Source: Arcticibacter eurypsychrophilus
GTDB lineage: Bacteria; Bacteroidota; Bacteroidia; Sphingobacteriales; Sphingobacteriaceae
Direction: 5' to 3'
DNA: 64,000 nucleotides
NCBI RefSeq assembly: GCF_001730525.1
Contig: NZ_MDFN01000022.1
Coordinates: 1 to 64,000, forward strand
The notes beneath the pieces are model-generated. The model made no database searches. It saw only the letters and a program-made list of their open reading frames with translations, and was not told where the DNA came from. The first letter of the stretch is position 1, and every line of letters begins with the position of its first letter. Position numbers and translations under genes: made by a program. Of this stretch, positions 44,065 to 55,068 are shown in pieces.

Positions 44065-44829
44065 ATGACCTTTACGGATACACATACACACCTCTATTAT
44101 GAGACGGATACTGAGAATCGTAAATTGCTAATGGAGCGATGTTTCTCTAATGATGTTACCCGTCTATTTCTTCCTAATGTTGATCTGGATACAGTTCCTT
44201 TAGTTTTAGCACTGACTAATGCCTACCCTGAAAACTGTTTTCCTATGCTAGGACTCCATCCTTGTAATGTAAAGGAGGATTATTTAAAGGAACTTCAATC
44301 GCTTGAAAATATAAATTTACCTTCCATTGTGGCCATAGGTGAAATAGGTATTGACCTCCATTGGGATAAAACAACGCTGGTCTTTCAACAAGATGCGTTT
44401 TTGAAGCAGATTAAATGGGCGAAAGAGCTGGATCTTCCTATTGTGATTCATTGTAGAGAGGCTTTCGATGAGGTATATGAAATACTGCTTGCAGAAAAAG
44501 ATGCTAAATTGAGAGGAATATTTCATTGTTTTTCTGGAACTCTGGAACAAGCACAACATATCATAGCGTTAGGTTTTTATTTAGGCATAGGAGGGGTGGT
44601 AACCTATAAAAATGCTGGATTAGATAAAATACTTGTGGATATTGATATACAAAATATAGTGTTAGAAACGGATTCTCCCTATTTAGCGCCGGTGCCTTAC
44701 AGGGGGAAATCGAATGAAAGTAGCTATTTACCCTACATTGCTGCAAGGGTTGCAGTGATTAAAAATTTACGGATAGATGAGGTCGCAGAACTTACCACTA
44801 AAAATTCTAAACGAATATTTGGTGTCTGA
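44065..44829 (+). CDS. TatD-family metal-dependent DNase
   Basis: TatD enzymes are 3'-5' DNases of the amidohydrolase superfamily involved in DNA turnover. The 254-residue protein begins FTDTHTHLYY with metal-binding His residues, then GLHPCNVKEDY, AIGEIGIDLHWD (metal-binding Glu), VIHCREAFDE, GIFHCFSG and the final LETDSPYLAPVPYRGKSNESSY motif. All expected ligands are present. The gene has its own start just after the dnaK terminator. A near-consensus GATATTTG precedes the ATG by five bases. Confidence 0.94.
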   Translation: MTFTDTHTHLYYETDTENRKLLMERCFSNDVTRLFLPNVDLDTVPLVLALTNAYPENCFPMLGLHPCNVKEDYLKELQSLENINLPSIVAIGEIGIDLHWDKTTLVFQQDAFLKQIKWAKELDLPIVIHCREAFDEVYEILLAEKDAKLRGIFHCFSGTLEQAQHIIALGFYLGIGGVVTYKNAGLDKILVDIDIQNIVLETDSPYLAPVPYRGKSNESSYLPYIAARVAVIKNLRIDEVAELTTKNSKRIFGV

Positions 44830-44879
44830 GAGTTGCATTCCTTTTATATCTTTATCAAAAATAACAGAGCTGAGTTAAA

Positions 44880-45926
44880 ATGACAAAGGTACTCATCATT
44901 TATACCGGAGGAACCATAGGCATGGTACATGATAGGGTCACGGGTACATTGATGCCTCTTGACTTTAACCTGATTACCGAAAATGTTCCAGAACTTAAGC
45001 GCCTGAATTATGAAATAACAGTTTATTCATTCCCTGAAATAATAGATTCATCTAATATGACACCGGATGTATGGATTGAACTGGCGGAAATTATTGAAAA
45101 GAATTATGCTATTTACGATGGCTTTGTAGTACTACATGGCACGGATACAATGGCATTTACAGCATCTGCTTTAAGCTTTATGCTGGAAGGCTTAAACAAG
45201 CCGGTTATTTTTACAGGAGCACAACTGCCAATAGGGGAGATCAGAACGGATGCAAAGGAAAATTTAATAACTGCTCTGGAAATTGCATCTGCTAAGCAAA
45301 ATGGTAAAGCCAGAGTGCCTGAAGTATGTATTTACTTTGATTTTCAGCTGTTTAGAGGGAATAGGGCATTTAAATATAATTCCGCTAAGTTCGAAGCTTT
45401 CCGGTCTCCTAACTATCCCGTACTTGCTGAAGCGGGTGTTCATTTAAGATTCAATGATTCGAGTATCCGGAAATGTGACGACTGTATTTTCAAAGTGCAT
45501 AAAAAGCTAAACAATTCTATTGCTATCTTAAAGTTATATCCGGGAATAAGTGCTGAAACGGTTAAAGCAATCGTAAATTCAGAGGCTAGCGCTATTATTC
45601 TAGAGAGTTTTGGGGCTGGTAATACTTCTACCGAAGAGTGGTTCCTAAACTGTCTGCAAGCTGCGCTGAATAAGGGTAAGGTGATCCTGGATATTTCACA
45701 GTGTAAGGTAGGAACAGTTGAACTTGGGAGATATGAAACTAGTCGCCCATTGAAAGATATGGGAATAGCAAGTGGTTTTGATATGAGTTATGAAGCTGCT
45801 GTAACCAAGCTGATGTTCCTGTTAGGAAGAGGATATACAGTCGATCGTATTTCGCATTTACTGGAAACTAATTTGCGCGGAGAGTTGAGTAAATCATCTC
45901 CTGTAGCGACGAAAACAGTTTTTTAA
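44880..45926 (+). CDS. ansA: Type I L-asparaginase
   Basis: Asparaginase hydrolyses L-asparagine to aspartate and ammonia. The 348-residue protein has the catalytic Thr motif IYTGGTIGM at the N-terminus, VVLHGTDTMAFTASALSFML (second Thr/Asp site), FTGAQLPIGEIRTDAKENL and a later RGNRAFKYNS. No signal peptide is present, so it is cytosolic and matches the type I group. The gap to tatD is about 50 bases. Confidence 0.95.
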   Translation: MTKVLIIYTGGTIGMVHDRVTGTLMPLDFNLITENVPELKRLNYEITVYSFPEIIDSSNMTPDVWIELAEIIEKNYAIYDGFVVLHGTDTMAFTASALSFMLEGLNKPVIFTGAQLPIGEIRTDAKENLITALEIASAKQNGKARVPEVCIYFDFQLFRGNRAFKYNSAKFEAFRSPNYPVLAEAGVHLRFNDSSIRKCDDCIFKVHKKLNNSIAILKLYPGISAETVKAIVNSEASAIILESFGAGNTSTEEWFLNCLQAALNKGKVILDISQCKVGTVELGRYETSRPLKDMGIASGFDMSYEAAVTKLMFLLGRGYTVDRISHLLETNLRGELSKSSPVATKTVF

Positions 45927-45967
45927 TATTTATTTTCCAAAGGGTGGTTTCTTGTGACATAAATTCT

Positions 45968-45975
45968 TAGTTTTG
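45968..45975 (+). promoter_or_regulatory. -7 box of the tRNA-Ser gene
   Basis: TAGTTTTG matches TAnnTTTG and ends 11 bases before the tRNA, so transcription would begin about six bases upstream of the mature 5' end. The -33 position is only T-rich. Confidence 0.5.
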
Positions 45976-45986
45976 CATCCCATAAA

Positions 45987-46074
45987 GGATAGGTGTCTGA
46001 GTGGCCGAAAGAGCACGCTTGGAAAGCGTGTATACCTCAAAAGGGTATCGAGGGTTCGAATCCCTCCCTCTCCG
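45987..46074 (+). tRNA. tRNA-Ser (anticodon GGA)
   Basis: The 88-base gene folds as a class II tRNA. The anticodon stem GCACGCTTGGAAAGCGTG holds the anticodon GGA, a long variable arm (TACCTCAAAAGGGTA) follows, and the T arm is GAGGG, TTCGAAT, CCCTC. The acceptor strands are GGATAGG and CCTCTCC, which leaves one T-C mismatch at pair 4-69; the more usual sequence would be GGAGAGG. The discriminator is G and CCA is not encoded. A hairpin terminator follows. Confidence 0.93.
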
Positions 46075-46098
46075 CAAGATAATTTTCCAAAGACAGTC

Positions 46099-46130
46099 AA
46101 AAGCCTGCAATCATCTGATTGCAGGCTTTT
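46099..46130 (+). terminator. Terminator after tRNA-Ser
   Basis: AAAAGCCTGCAATCA and TGATTGCAGGCTTTT form a 15-bp stem with a two-base loop, and the T run is part of the 3' arm. Confidence 0.85.
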
Positions 46131-46359
46131 GTGTTAAAGACGAAATTTTATTTTTATTCAAAAAAAGCAGCGAAAAGTTTAATTAGATGAGTTCTTTTAT
46201 GACTATCTACCTCATTAAGCAGATTCTTTGAGGTATGGATAATATATAATTTGCAATCTATATAAAAATAGTACTAGTACAGTAAGCACATAAAATTTAG
46301 AGAATACCTAACCAATAAAAGGAACGAATAGGTTTTATACACAGAAAGATCATAGATAA

Positions 46360-46391
46360 TTGTGAACTGTTTACTAATTTATATATCTTAG
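46360..46391 (+). promoter_or_regulatory. Candidate promoter of the thiamine operon
   Basis: TTG at 46360-46362, a 21-base spacer, and TATCTTAG at 46384-46391 resemble the -33/-7 pair with one mismatch in TAnnTTTG. The riboswitch begins five bases downstream, as expected for transcription from here. Confidence 0.45.
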
Positions 46392-46395
46392 TAAA

Positions 46396-46466
46396 ACTTT
46401 AGGGGTGCGTTACGCTGAGAAATACCCTTTGAACCTGATGCAGTTAGTACTGCCGAAGGGAAAAGT
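46396..46466 (+). promoter_or_regulatory. TPP riboswitch (THI element)
   Basis: The leader shows the conserved THI-box sequence in order: AGGGGTGC, CTGAGA, ACCCTTTGAACCTGATGCAG, TTAGTACTGCCGAAGGGAA. ACTTT at 46396-46400 and AAAGT at 46462-46466 close the P1 stem. Binding of thiamine pyrophosphate should lower expression of the thiS-thiC-thiE-thiG-thiH genes, consistent with their thiamine-synthesis role. The regulatory step may be the small terminator-like hairpin just downstream or occlusion of the translation start. Confidence 0.95.
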
Positions 46467-46468
46467 GA

Positions 46469-46491
46469 AACAACTTCCAAAGGTTGTTTTT
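46469..46491 (+). terminator. Terminator-like hairpin in the riboswitch leader
   Basis: AACAACTT pairs with AGGTTGTT (one G-T pair) around a CCAA loop and is followed by TTTTTCC. The stem is AU-rich and only 8 bp, so termination would be weak. It starts two bases after P1 ends, which fits an expression platform. Confidence 0.5.
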
Positions 46492-46536
46492 CCTTCCTTA
46501 ATATGGGTGCATTCCTATTGTTAGAAATTCTGATAA

Positions 46537-46740
46537 ATGGACATTACCGTAAATCAAAAAACGTATTCCGTAGCTGATGTTTGCTCCTTGCAGCAAATAA
46601 TTAGCGTTGTTCTGCACTCTCCCTTTAGTGGTATAGCTGTAGCTATTAATCAAAAAATTATATCCAAAAACGATTGGGAATCTCACTTCCTGGAATCTGG
46701 AGACCATATTATCATCATCAAAGCAGCCCAAGGCGGATAA
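46537..46740 (+). CDS. thiS: Thiamine sulfur carrier protein ThiS
   Basis: ThiS carries sulfur as a C-terminal thiocarboxylate to ThiG. The 67-residue ubiquitin-like protein ends in KAAQGG, the required Gly-Gly terminus, with MDITVNQKTYSVADV at the start. It is the first gene after the riboswitch. The protein that adenylates ThiS (ThiF) is not in this operon. Confidence 0.93.
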   Translation: MDITVNQKTYSVADVCSLQQIISVVLHSPFSGIAVAINQKIISKNDWESHFLESGDHIIIIKAAQGG

Positions 46741-46749
46741 TCAAATTAA

Positions 46750-48636
<1,887 letters not shown>

Positions 48637-48638
48637 TT

Positions 48639-49241
48639 ATGAAGATGATCGTAATTTCAAACCCAACGGACCTGACTGCTGAATGGAAAACCATCAACAC
48701 CTTGTTTGAATTAGGTTTGAAATACTTTCATCTCAGGAAACCGGATAGTGATATCAACAGTGTACGTGGTTTTTTAAAACGGCTAAACCCAAAGTATTAT
48801 CCATATATCGCTTTGCATCAGTATCATGAACTGGCAGCAGAGTTTGGAATAAAAAGACTTCATTTCAGCGAACAGGCACGGAGGGAAACTAACACCGCGA
48901 AGGTAGACATGTATCAGGAAAAAGGATATAGACTAAGCACCTCGATCCATGACCTTAGTATCATCAAAAGCTTAACTCATTTCGACTATGCTTTTTATGG
49001 CCCTGTATTTAACAGTCTCTCCAAACCTGGCTATCAAGGTGTGCTTGCTGAAAATTTCAAACTTGAACTTCCGGATAGAATAAAAATAATTGCTTTAGGC
49101 GGCATCACTCCAGCCAACATACATGCGATCAGGGAAATGAATTTTGATGGTGCAGCATTCATTGGCACGATATGGAACGAGCCTGAACATGCTATAGAAA
49201 ATTTCAACTCATTAATAAAATACCAATATTTTGAACAATGA
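48639..49241 (+). CDS. TenI/ThiE-like thiamine-phosphate synthase-family protein
   Basis: The 200-residue (beta/alpha)8 protein is related to ThiE and to TenI thiazole tautomerase. HLRKPDSD (about 29) and the phosphate-binding C-terminal ALGGIT.ANI and GAAFIGTIW blocks are seen, with GPVFNSLSKPGY in the middle. The pyrophosphate-site residues of a true ThiE (for example the strong INDH motif) are weak here: LALHQYHELAAEFGI replaces it. In Bacillus, TenI aromatises the thiazole for coupling, so this gene may be the TenI of the operon, with thiE next to it (start and stop overlap by 4 bases). Confidence 0.85.
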   Translation: MKMIVISNPTDLTAEWKTINTLFELGLKYFHLRKPDSDINSVRGFLKRLNPKYYPYIALHQYHELAAEFGIKRLHFSEQARRETNTAKVDMYQEKGYRLSTSIHDLSIIKSLTHFDYAFYGPVFNSLSKPGYQGVLAENFKLELPDRIKIIALGGITPANIHAIREMNFDGAAFIGTIWNEPEHAIENFNSLIKYQYFEQ

Positions 49242-49882
49242 CAATTGATCAACTACATTATATATCGCAGCCTGCTGCTGATGGATCTCATCTAACAGCC
49301 ATCAAACAAGCACTGGAGGCAGGTTGTAAATGGATCCAGCTCCGAATTAAAAACCAGTCTCCTGAAGAAATCAGGGAATGCGCAGCAGAAGCGCTTAAGC
49401 TATGCAAGCTTCGAGGCGCAAAATTAATTATAAATGATCATCCTGAAATAGCACTTAGCATTGGTGCCGATGGTGTTCACTTGGGCTTAGAAGACATGCC
49501 GGTAGCTCTGGCACGTCAATTTGTAGGTAAAAATATGCTCATTGGAGGAACGGCCAATACCTTCCAGCATATTCAACAACGCGTGACAGAGGGTGTTGAT
49601 TATATTGGTTTAGGCCCTTTTCGATTCACAACAACAAAAGAAAAATTAAGCCCCATATTAGGTCTCCAAGGGTATATTGATATCCTGAAACAAATGGATG
49701 AAGCCCAAATCAGTATTCCTGTAATCGCAATAGGCGGAATATTACCTGGGGATCTCCAGGCAATTATAAACACAGGCGTTCATGGTATTGCCCTATCAGG
49801 AGCCATTACTTTCTCCAATAATAAGCAACAAACCGTTAAACAAGTATACGCAATCAAAAGAATCTATGTTAAAAATAGCTGA
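49238..49882 (+). CDS. thiE: Thiamine-phosphate synthase ThiE
   Basis: ThiE couples pyrimidine pyrophosphate with thiazole phosphate. The 214-residue protein has WIQLRIKNQ, the diagnostic [46 protein letters not shown] and the phosphate-binding IGGI...GIALSGAI. It carries the complete ThiE set that the preceding homolog lacks. It overlaps that gene by 4 bases and thiG by 17 bases. Confidence 0.94.
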   Translation: MTIDQLHYISQPAADGSHLTAIKQALEAGCKWIQLRIKNQSPEEIRECAAEALKLCKLRGAKLIINDHPEIALSIGADGVHLGLEDMPVALARQFVGKNMLIGGTANTFQHIQQRVTEGVDYIGLGPFRFTTTKEKLSPILGLQGYIDILKQMDEAQISIPVIAIGGILPGDLQAIINTGVHGIALSGAITFSNNKQQTVKQVYAIKRIYVKNS

Positions 49883-50633
49883 TAGAACGTTCAATTCCCG
49901 GTTGTTTACAGGAACAGGCAAATTTAGCTCTGCTGCAGTGATGGAGGAAGCTTTACTATCCTCCGGTTCTGAATTGGTAACAGTGGCACTCAAACGTGTT
50001 GACCTTAAAAAACATGATCATGATGATTTTCTGGTTCGACTGAAATATCCTCATATCCATTTATTACCCAATACTTCTGGTGTTCGAAATGCAAGGGAAG
50101 CAGTCTTTGCCGCTCAACTGGCAAGAGAAGCATTGGAAACAGACTGGATTAAACTGGAGATTCATCCAGATCCAAAATACTTAATGCCCGATCCGATTGA
50201 AACATTAAAAGCAACAGAAGAACTGGCAAAATTGGGCTTCACTGTACTACCCTATATTCATGCGGATCCTGTTTTATGTAAAAGGTTAGAGGATGCAGGA
50301 TCCGCAGCAGTGATGCCTTTAGGGTCTCCAATTGGTAGTAATAAAGGATTAAAGACCATTGACTTCCTTGAAATGATTATTAGCCAAAGCAATGTTCCAG
50401 TCATTGTCGATGCTGGCATCGGCTCTCCTTCTGATGCCGCCTGGGCAATGGAAATTGGTGCTGATGCTGTGCTGGTAAACACGGCGATAGCTGTTTCTCA
50501 AAATCCGGTATTAATGGCACATGCATTTAAATTAGCCGTAGAAGCCGGAAGAATGGCCTTTAAAGCCAGACTCGCCAGCCCAATGAATTATGCAGTTGCA
50601 AGTAGCCCCTTAACCTCCTTTTTAAATGAATAA
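49866..50633 (+). CDS. thiG: Thiazole synthase ThiG
   Basis: ThiG makes the thiazole from deoxyxylulose phosphate, dehydroglycine and the ThiS thiocarboxylate. The 255-residue protein starts [20 protein letters not shown]; an earlier in-frame ATG at 49782 lies inside thiE and is rejected. The Schiff-base Lys is in [10 protein letters not shown], and the C-terminal half has [41 protein letters not shown], typical of ThiG. The operon also carries ThiH, which supplies dehydroglycine from tyrosine. Confidence 0.96.
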   Translation: MLKIADRTFNSRLFTGTGKFSSAAVMEEALLSSGSELVTVALKRVDLKKHDHDDFLVRLKYPHIHLLPNTSGVRNAREAVFAAQLAREALETDWIKLEIHPDPKYLMPDPIETLKATEELAKLGFTVLPYIHADPVLCKRLEDAGSAAVMPLGSPIGSNKGLKTIDFLEMIISQSNVPVIVDAGIGSPSDAAWAMEIGADAVLVNTAIAVSQNPVLMAHAFKLAVEAGRMAFKARLASPMNYAVASSPLTSFLNE

Positions 50634-51741
50634 TTTTACAGAAGTTTTCAAAACCTTTGACTGGGAAGAAACGAAGAGAAGCATTTATGCTAAAACGAGT
50701 CAGGATGTCGAAAGAGCCCTGTCTACGCAAAAACGTACATTGGAAGACTTTAAAGCACTTATCTCTCCCTCCGCATCTGCTTATCTGGAACAAATGGCAA
50801 CTATTAGTCAGAAATTAACCCAGAAACGTTTTGGTAAAGTAATTCAGATGTATGTGCCACTTTACCTTTCCAATGAATGCAATAACATCTGCACCTATTG
50901 TGGGTTCAGTTATGATAATAAAGTCAGGCGTAAAACCCTCTCTAATATGGAAATTATGCAGGAAGTTGCTGTAATTAAGAAAATGGGGTATGAGCATATT
51001 CTTTTAGTTACAGGTGAATCGAATCAAACCGTTCATGTAGATTATTTCAAAAAGGTACTTAACTTGATCCGTCCCCATTTCGCACATATATCTATGGAGG
51101 TGCAACCACTTGACCTGGAAGATTATCAGCAGCTTACCCCTTATGGATTAAATACAGTATTGGTTTACCAGGAGACTTATCATCAGGAGGATTATAAGAA
51201 ACACCATCCCAAAGGGAAGAAGTCTAATTTTGATTATCGCTTGGAGACACCTGATCGACTCGGCAGGGCAGGCATCCATAAAATGGGCTTGGGTGTTTTA
51301 ATAGGGCTGGAAGACTGGCGTACCGATTCTTTTTTTACTGCTCTGCACTTAGATTATCTGGAGAAAAAATATTGGCAAAGTAAATACAGCCTTTCATTTC
51401 CAAGACTAAGACCCTTTAGCGGTGGCTTGGAACCCAAAGTAACAATGAGCGACCGTGAGCTCGTGCAATTGATCTGTGCTTACCGTTTGTTCAATGAAGA
51501 AGTTGAACTTTCAATTTCTACCAGAGAATCCCCTTCTTTCAGAAATAATATCATCAAGTTAGGCATAACTGCTCTAAGTGCAGGATCCAAAACCAATCCT
51601 GGAGGTTATGCGGTAGAGCCTGATTCGCTTGAGCAATTTGAAATTAGCGATGAGCGGAGTCCCGAAGAAATAGCGGAGATCATAGCTGCGCAAGGATACG
51701 AACCCGTTTGGAAAGACTGGGATAACAGTTTGGCTATCTAG
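50626..51741 (+). CDS. thiH: 2-iminoacetate synthase ThiH
   Basis: ThiH is a radical SAM enzyme that cleaves tyrosine to dehydroglycine for ThiG. The 371-residue protein has the cluster motif [13 protein letters not shown] (CxxxCxxC, about 84), [14 protein letters not shown], and the C-terminal [13 protein letters not shown] segment. It overlaps thiG by 8 bases and its end overlaps the opposite-strand deacetylase gene by 8 bases. It ends the thiamine operon. Confidence 0.96.
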   Translation: MNNFTEVFKTFDWEETKRSIYAKTSQDVERALSTQKRTLEDFKALISPSASAYLEQMATISQKLTQKRFGKVIQMYVPLYLSNECNNICTYCGFSYDNKVRRKTLSNMEIMQEVAVIKKMGYEHILLVTGESNQTVHVDYFKKVLNLIRPHFAHISMEVQPLDLEDYQQLTPYGLNTVLVYQETYHQEDYKKHHPKGKKSNFDYRLETPDRLGRAGIHKMGLGVLIGLEDWRTDSFFTALHLDYLEKKYWQSKYSLSFPRLRPFSGGLEPKVTMSDRELVQLICAYRLFNEEVELSISTRESPSFRNNIIKLGITALSAGSKTNPGGYAVEPDSLEQFEISDERSPEEIAEIIAAQGYEPVWKDWDNSLAI

Positions 51742-52549
51742 CTATTTTTAATTCACCCTGTTGCTTTTTAATATATTTCGCTACGTCTAACATAGGGGCA
51801 ACCCAAATATCTTTCTCTCGTTTCTTTAAATAGACTAGTAATTTACGGTGCTCTTCCAAGCTTACATTTAACGAATGCTCCCCACCAACACCGTGAAATA
51901 GAAAAACGATTAATGACCCTGCTTTTTCAGCTTCCTCAACCTGGAATATCATTTGAGCTGCCGTACTGTTGTTCTGGCCAAAAGCATTCACATTAGAAAG
52001 GTCTATACCTTTTATTTGAGGATATCCAGGTATAACACCTCGTGCAGCCACAAAATCGTTCTTTAAAAGATTATAAAAAACCGTATCCCCGATTGTAAGG
52101 TCGCCGCAAGGATAAGCAAATGTCCGCTCTGATTTGCCGTCAATAGCTTTGAGCAAGGTATTGGTAACGCGGATTTCGTTTATGGCTCTGGCCACTGAAT
52201 ATCTGGTCAGATCATTTTCTTTGGTAACAAAGCCCCTTCCAGGTAATGTACCATCACAAGGGTGGACTAAAGAATGGTTTCCCAATTCATGTCCTTCTTT
52301 TGCAGCAGCACGCCACTCGTTCATTCTGCCCGCTAATACAGGTGAAGAGCCGATAAGATAAAATGTGCCCTTTAGCTTATATGAATCAAGCATGGGTATA
52401 ACCTTGTCAAGGTGCACATTTAAAGCATCGTCATAGGTTAATACAACAGCGCATTTTTTTCCTTCCCAGTTTATTGGTTCTACCTGTGCATAACAGTAAC
52501 TGTTGACTACTAAAGCTAAGCTTAGGATCAGTATGTTTTTCATATTCAT
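51734..52549 (-). CDS. Exported NodB-type polysaccharide deacetylase
   Basis: The 271-residue protein has a signal peptide (about 1-21, ending YCYAQ). The NodB domain starts CAVVLTYDDALNVHLDKVIP (metal-binding Asp pair), followed by LKGTFYLIG, the HxxxH motif in GNHSLVHPC, and FAYPCGD. It should remove acetyl groups from a carbohydrate. The gene is placed next to a GH39 gene, 23 bases away, in the same direction. Confidence 0.92.
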   Translation of the reverse strand: MNMKNILILSLALVVNSYCYAQVEPINWEGKKCAVVLTYDDALNVHLDKVIPMLDSYKLKGTFYLIGSSPVLAGRMNEWRAAAKEGHELGNHSLVHPCDGTLPGRGFVTKENDLTRYSVARAINEIRVTNTLLKAIDGKSERTFAYPCGDLTIGDTVFYNLLKNDFVAARGVIPGYPQIKGIDLSNVNAFGQNNSTAAQMIFQVEEAEKAGSLIVFLFHGVGGEHSLNVSLEEHRKLLVYLKKREKDIWVAPMLDVAKYIKKQQGELKIAR

Positions 52550-52572
52550 TTGTAGTATATGTTTTAACGATA

Positions 52573-54153
52573 TCAGGGCATGTTATTTATTGTAATTAGA
52601 AAAACATCGTTCTGCCGAATAGTTAACAGTTTTTCCAACTTACCTGAAGCGCCTACTGTCACGGTTATCTGTTGTACAGGTTTATCATTATTCTGCTTCT
52701 TCAGAAATTTTACCTGATCAATAGTCAGTTGCGAAGGAGAACCCAATTTGAAATATGCAGAATAAGGGTCATTTATTCCATATCCGGTCTGGTACATACT
52801 TAAAATATATTTGCCTGGTTTTAACCCCTCGAGTTTCAACTGAGCAGGAGCTAATGTTTTTGCAGGTAAATCTCTTTTATAAAATACCTGGTTATTTACA
52901 CTATCACCAGGATGGTCTATTGTGAAGTTCCACACTAAAGCCTGCACATTACCTTTAGCATCCTTACAAATAATTGCGCTTGAATCCGCATTTTGTAACT
53001 CTGTATCTCCAAGCTGATTTAAATATTTATAAGCATAATAGGCAGGCTTCTTAATGTCCTGGTAATTGATCAAGCCGAAGCCACCATGAAAGGGTGTAGC
53101 TCTTGGACCAGCTTCTTCAAAAATATCAGTAAATGTCCAATACGACATCGAATTTACATGTGGGGAGGCGTATTTAACTGTATTTAAAATATAAGCAGCC
53201 TCGTGATAACTGTCATGAATAGGATCCGCTGGCGTATAAGAGGAACTCCATTCGGTATAATGCAATTCAAGATTGGGTAAGGCAGAACCTAATATTTGCT
53301 GTTTAGAACGATGCATATTGTTTGAAACCTGATTTCTGTCCTGACTCAAAACCGTTCCCACATCACCACTAACATCCAGAAAACCTTGTTTTACACCATA
53401 ATCATGCGTGCTTATAAAATCAATAGGAGCATTTTGCTTCACACAGAAATCAATTGTTTCAGGTACCCATGCATTACCTGCAGTGGCAGGACCACCTACA
53501 CGATAACGGGGAGATACACTTTTAATCGTGCTTGCCGTTTCCTTATAAAGTTTAAAGTAGTCCTGTTGAGTCCCTGTAAAAAAAGCATCTTTAAGGTTAG
53601 GTTCATTCCATATTTCAAAATACCAGTTAGCCACTTCTTTTTCACCATAGCGCTGTGTCCAATGTTCAGTAAGCGCTTTAATCAAGTCATTCCATTTTTT
53701 ATAATCTTTGGGCGGAGTGACATTCCCTTTCCACCAAAAGATGGTTTTGTCTCCGCTTGCCAATGCACCAGGCATGAACCCTACTTCTACAAAAGGCCTC
53801 ATTTTTATTTCAAGCAGAAAGTCGAAAAGCGCATCAATGTATTGCCAGTTGTAAATGGGCTTGCCAGTTTTATCTTCAAAGTAGACACCCATATCATCAG
53901 AAAGCAAGCCATGGAAACGGATGTACTTAAACCCACATTCCTCCTTTGCCTTTTTGAGTTGCCTTTGCCAGTCTGCTCGCAAGCCTTCATTAGCCCTGCC
54001 AGCCCCTACACAAAGATTAAAACTCTTCGGGAGTAAACCCTTTATTTGACCAACGTTGGCATAAATAACTCTGGAGTTCAATTTTACTTGCGCTTTTGCA
54101 TTGATATCGAAGATGGAAATCAACAATATTGACAACCAATATTTTAATTGCAT
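52573..54153 (-). CDS. GH39-family glycoside hydrolase (beta-xylosidase-like)
   Basis: GH39 enzymes hydrolyse beta-xylosides or alpha-L-iduronides by a retaining mechanism. The 526-residue exported protein (signal peptide to about AKAQ) has FEIWNEPNLKDAF with the acid/base Glu (near 178), and LELHYTEWSSS with the likely nucleophile Glu (near 300). The N-terminal LRADWQRQLKKAKEECGFKYIRFHGLLSDDMGVY and FSPTE-type beta-sandwich tail are as in the family. It is coupled to the deacetylase gene. The substrate is not determined; xylan-type glycans are likely. Confidence 0.92.
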   Translation of the reverse strand: MQLKYWLSILLISIFDINAKAQVKLNSRVIYANVGQIKGLLPKSFNLCVGAGRANEGLRADWQRQLKKAKEECGFKYIRFHGLLSDDMGVYFEDKTGKPIYNWQYIDALFDFLLEIKMRPFVEVGFMPGALASGDKTIFWWKGNVTPPKDYKKWNDLIKALTEHWTQRYGEKEVANWYFEIWNEPNLKDAFFTGTQQDYFKLYKETASTIKSVSPRYRVGGPATAGNAWVPETIDFCVKQNAPIDFISTHDYGVKQGFLDVSGDVGTVLSQDRNQVSNNMHRSKQQILGSALPNLELHYTEWSSSYTPADPIHDSYHEAAYILNTVKYASPHVNSMSYWTFTDIFEEAGPRATPFHGGFGLINYQDIKKPAYYAYKYLNQLGDTELQNADSSAIICKDAKGNVQALVWNFTIDHPGDSVNNQVFYKRDLPAKTLAPAQLKLEGLKPGKYILSMYQTGYGINDPYSAYFKLGSPSQLTIDQVKFLKKQNNDKPVQQITVTVGASGKLEKLLTIRQNDVFLITINNMP

Positions 54154-54322
54154 ATTTTAATAGGTTTATTTTATTCTCACGTAAAGATATCATCTTTTGG
54201 GTATTGTGACTATAAACTGAATTAACATTTTTTAGAGCTTGATTCTCCGTTTTAACAAACAGGTATTTCAATACTGCATAATGATATAGTTGATAGGGGT
54301 ATTCTTTTTTGCTAGTAATATA

Positions 54323-54376
54323 CTGAACAGCAAAAAGGCTTCGAATTGCAAGATTCGAAGCCTTTTTGTTGTTCAG
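54323..54376 (-). terminator. Strong terminator upstream of the GH39 gene
   Basis: The arms at 54323-54346 and 54353-54376 (core GGCTTCGAAT pairing with ATTCGAAGCC, flanked by A and T runs) form a stem of more than 20 bp with one mismatch. It ends the lipoprotein gene at 54416 before the GH39 gene. It works on both strands in principle. Confidence 0.88.
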
Positions 54377-54415
54377 TTACCTGGATTAAAAAGTATTACT
54401 AAAATAGATCTGTTA

Positions 54416-54892
54416 TTACTTTTTACATTCTCCCAAAGTAAACCTGAATCTTCCTTTATCAAATTTTATAGGTTCCCCTTTAACAAAATAGGACCTTCCT
54501 AGTGACGTTTCTATCGCACCTACGCCTAAAATCAACTGATTATCTTTCTTTAAAAATGCCAGCGGATTTTTAAACTTATTCGCCTTATTGGTGCCAACGG
54601 TGTAGCTATAATCAACAAATAACGTATCACCACTATATTTTCCCTGAACAATACCTTCATTCTTGGGACTCTTTGTGAAATTGATCACTAAACTTCCATC
54701 AATTTTACCACTGCTTAACTCTTTAATGTCTAAAAAGGCAGTATCCTTTCCATCAACAGCAACATAGCATTGGCGACTAACCATGGAGTCTTTCACCGTA
54801 GCTGAAGTACTATCCGTTTGTTTCGGGTTCTGATTACAACTTATTAATAATGGCAAAGCCATCAATACATAATAAAGGTTTGATTTTTTCAT
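54416..54892 (-). CDS. Hypothetical lipoprotein
   Basis: The 158-residue protein has a lipoprotein signal ending LLISC (Cys near 19), a short Ser/Thr-rich linker, and then a beta-rich domain with repeated YVAVDGKDTAFLDIKELSSGKIDGSLVINF and GDTLFVDYSYTVG blocks. This fits a small beta-barrel or lipocalin-like domain; no catalytic residue can be named. It stands alone between two terminators or promoters. Confidence 0.7.
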   Translation of the reverse strand: MKKSNLYYVLMALPLLISCNQNPKQTDSTSATVKDSMVSRQCYVAVDGKDTAFLDIKELSSGKIDGSLVINFTKSPKNEGIVQGKYSGDTLFVDYSYTVGTNKANKFKNPLAFLKKDNQLILGVGAIETSLGRSYFVKGEPIKFDKGRFRFTLGECKK

Positions 54893-55068
54893 AACTGTAT
54901 TATTAATCGCGTTAATTCAAGGTAAAACTAACGTATTTGTATAGATTTATAGGAACCACTTTGTAAAAATACTTTGATCAAAGCGCAATTTATTTATAAT
55001 TAACTTACTTTGTGGCAGTAGAAAAGATCGAACGATAATAAGGCCATCTTTCCAATTAACCTGATAAT

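Noticed and set aside
46201-46359. Possible small gene or RNA between the tRNA-Ser terminator and the thiamine leader
   Set aside because: The stretch is AT-rich with no open frame, no stable hairpin and no recognisable promoter before the thiamine operon promoter.
53386-54036. 216-codon plus-strand frame opposite the GH39 gene
   Set aside because: The GH39 frame has signal peptide, catalytic motifs and full length, and the opposite frame has no recognisable domain.
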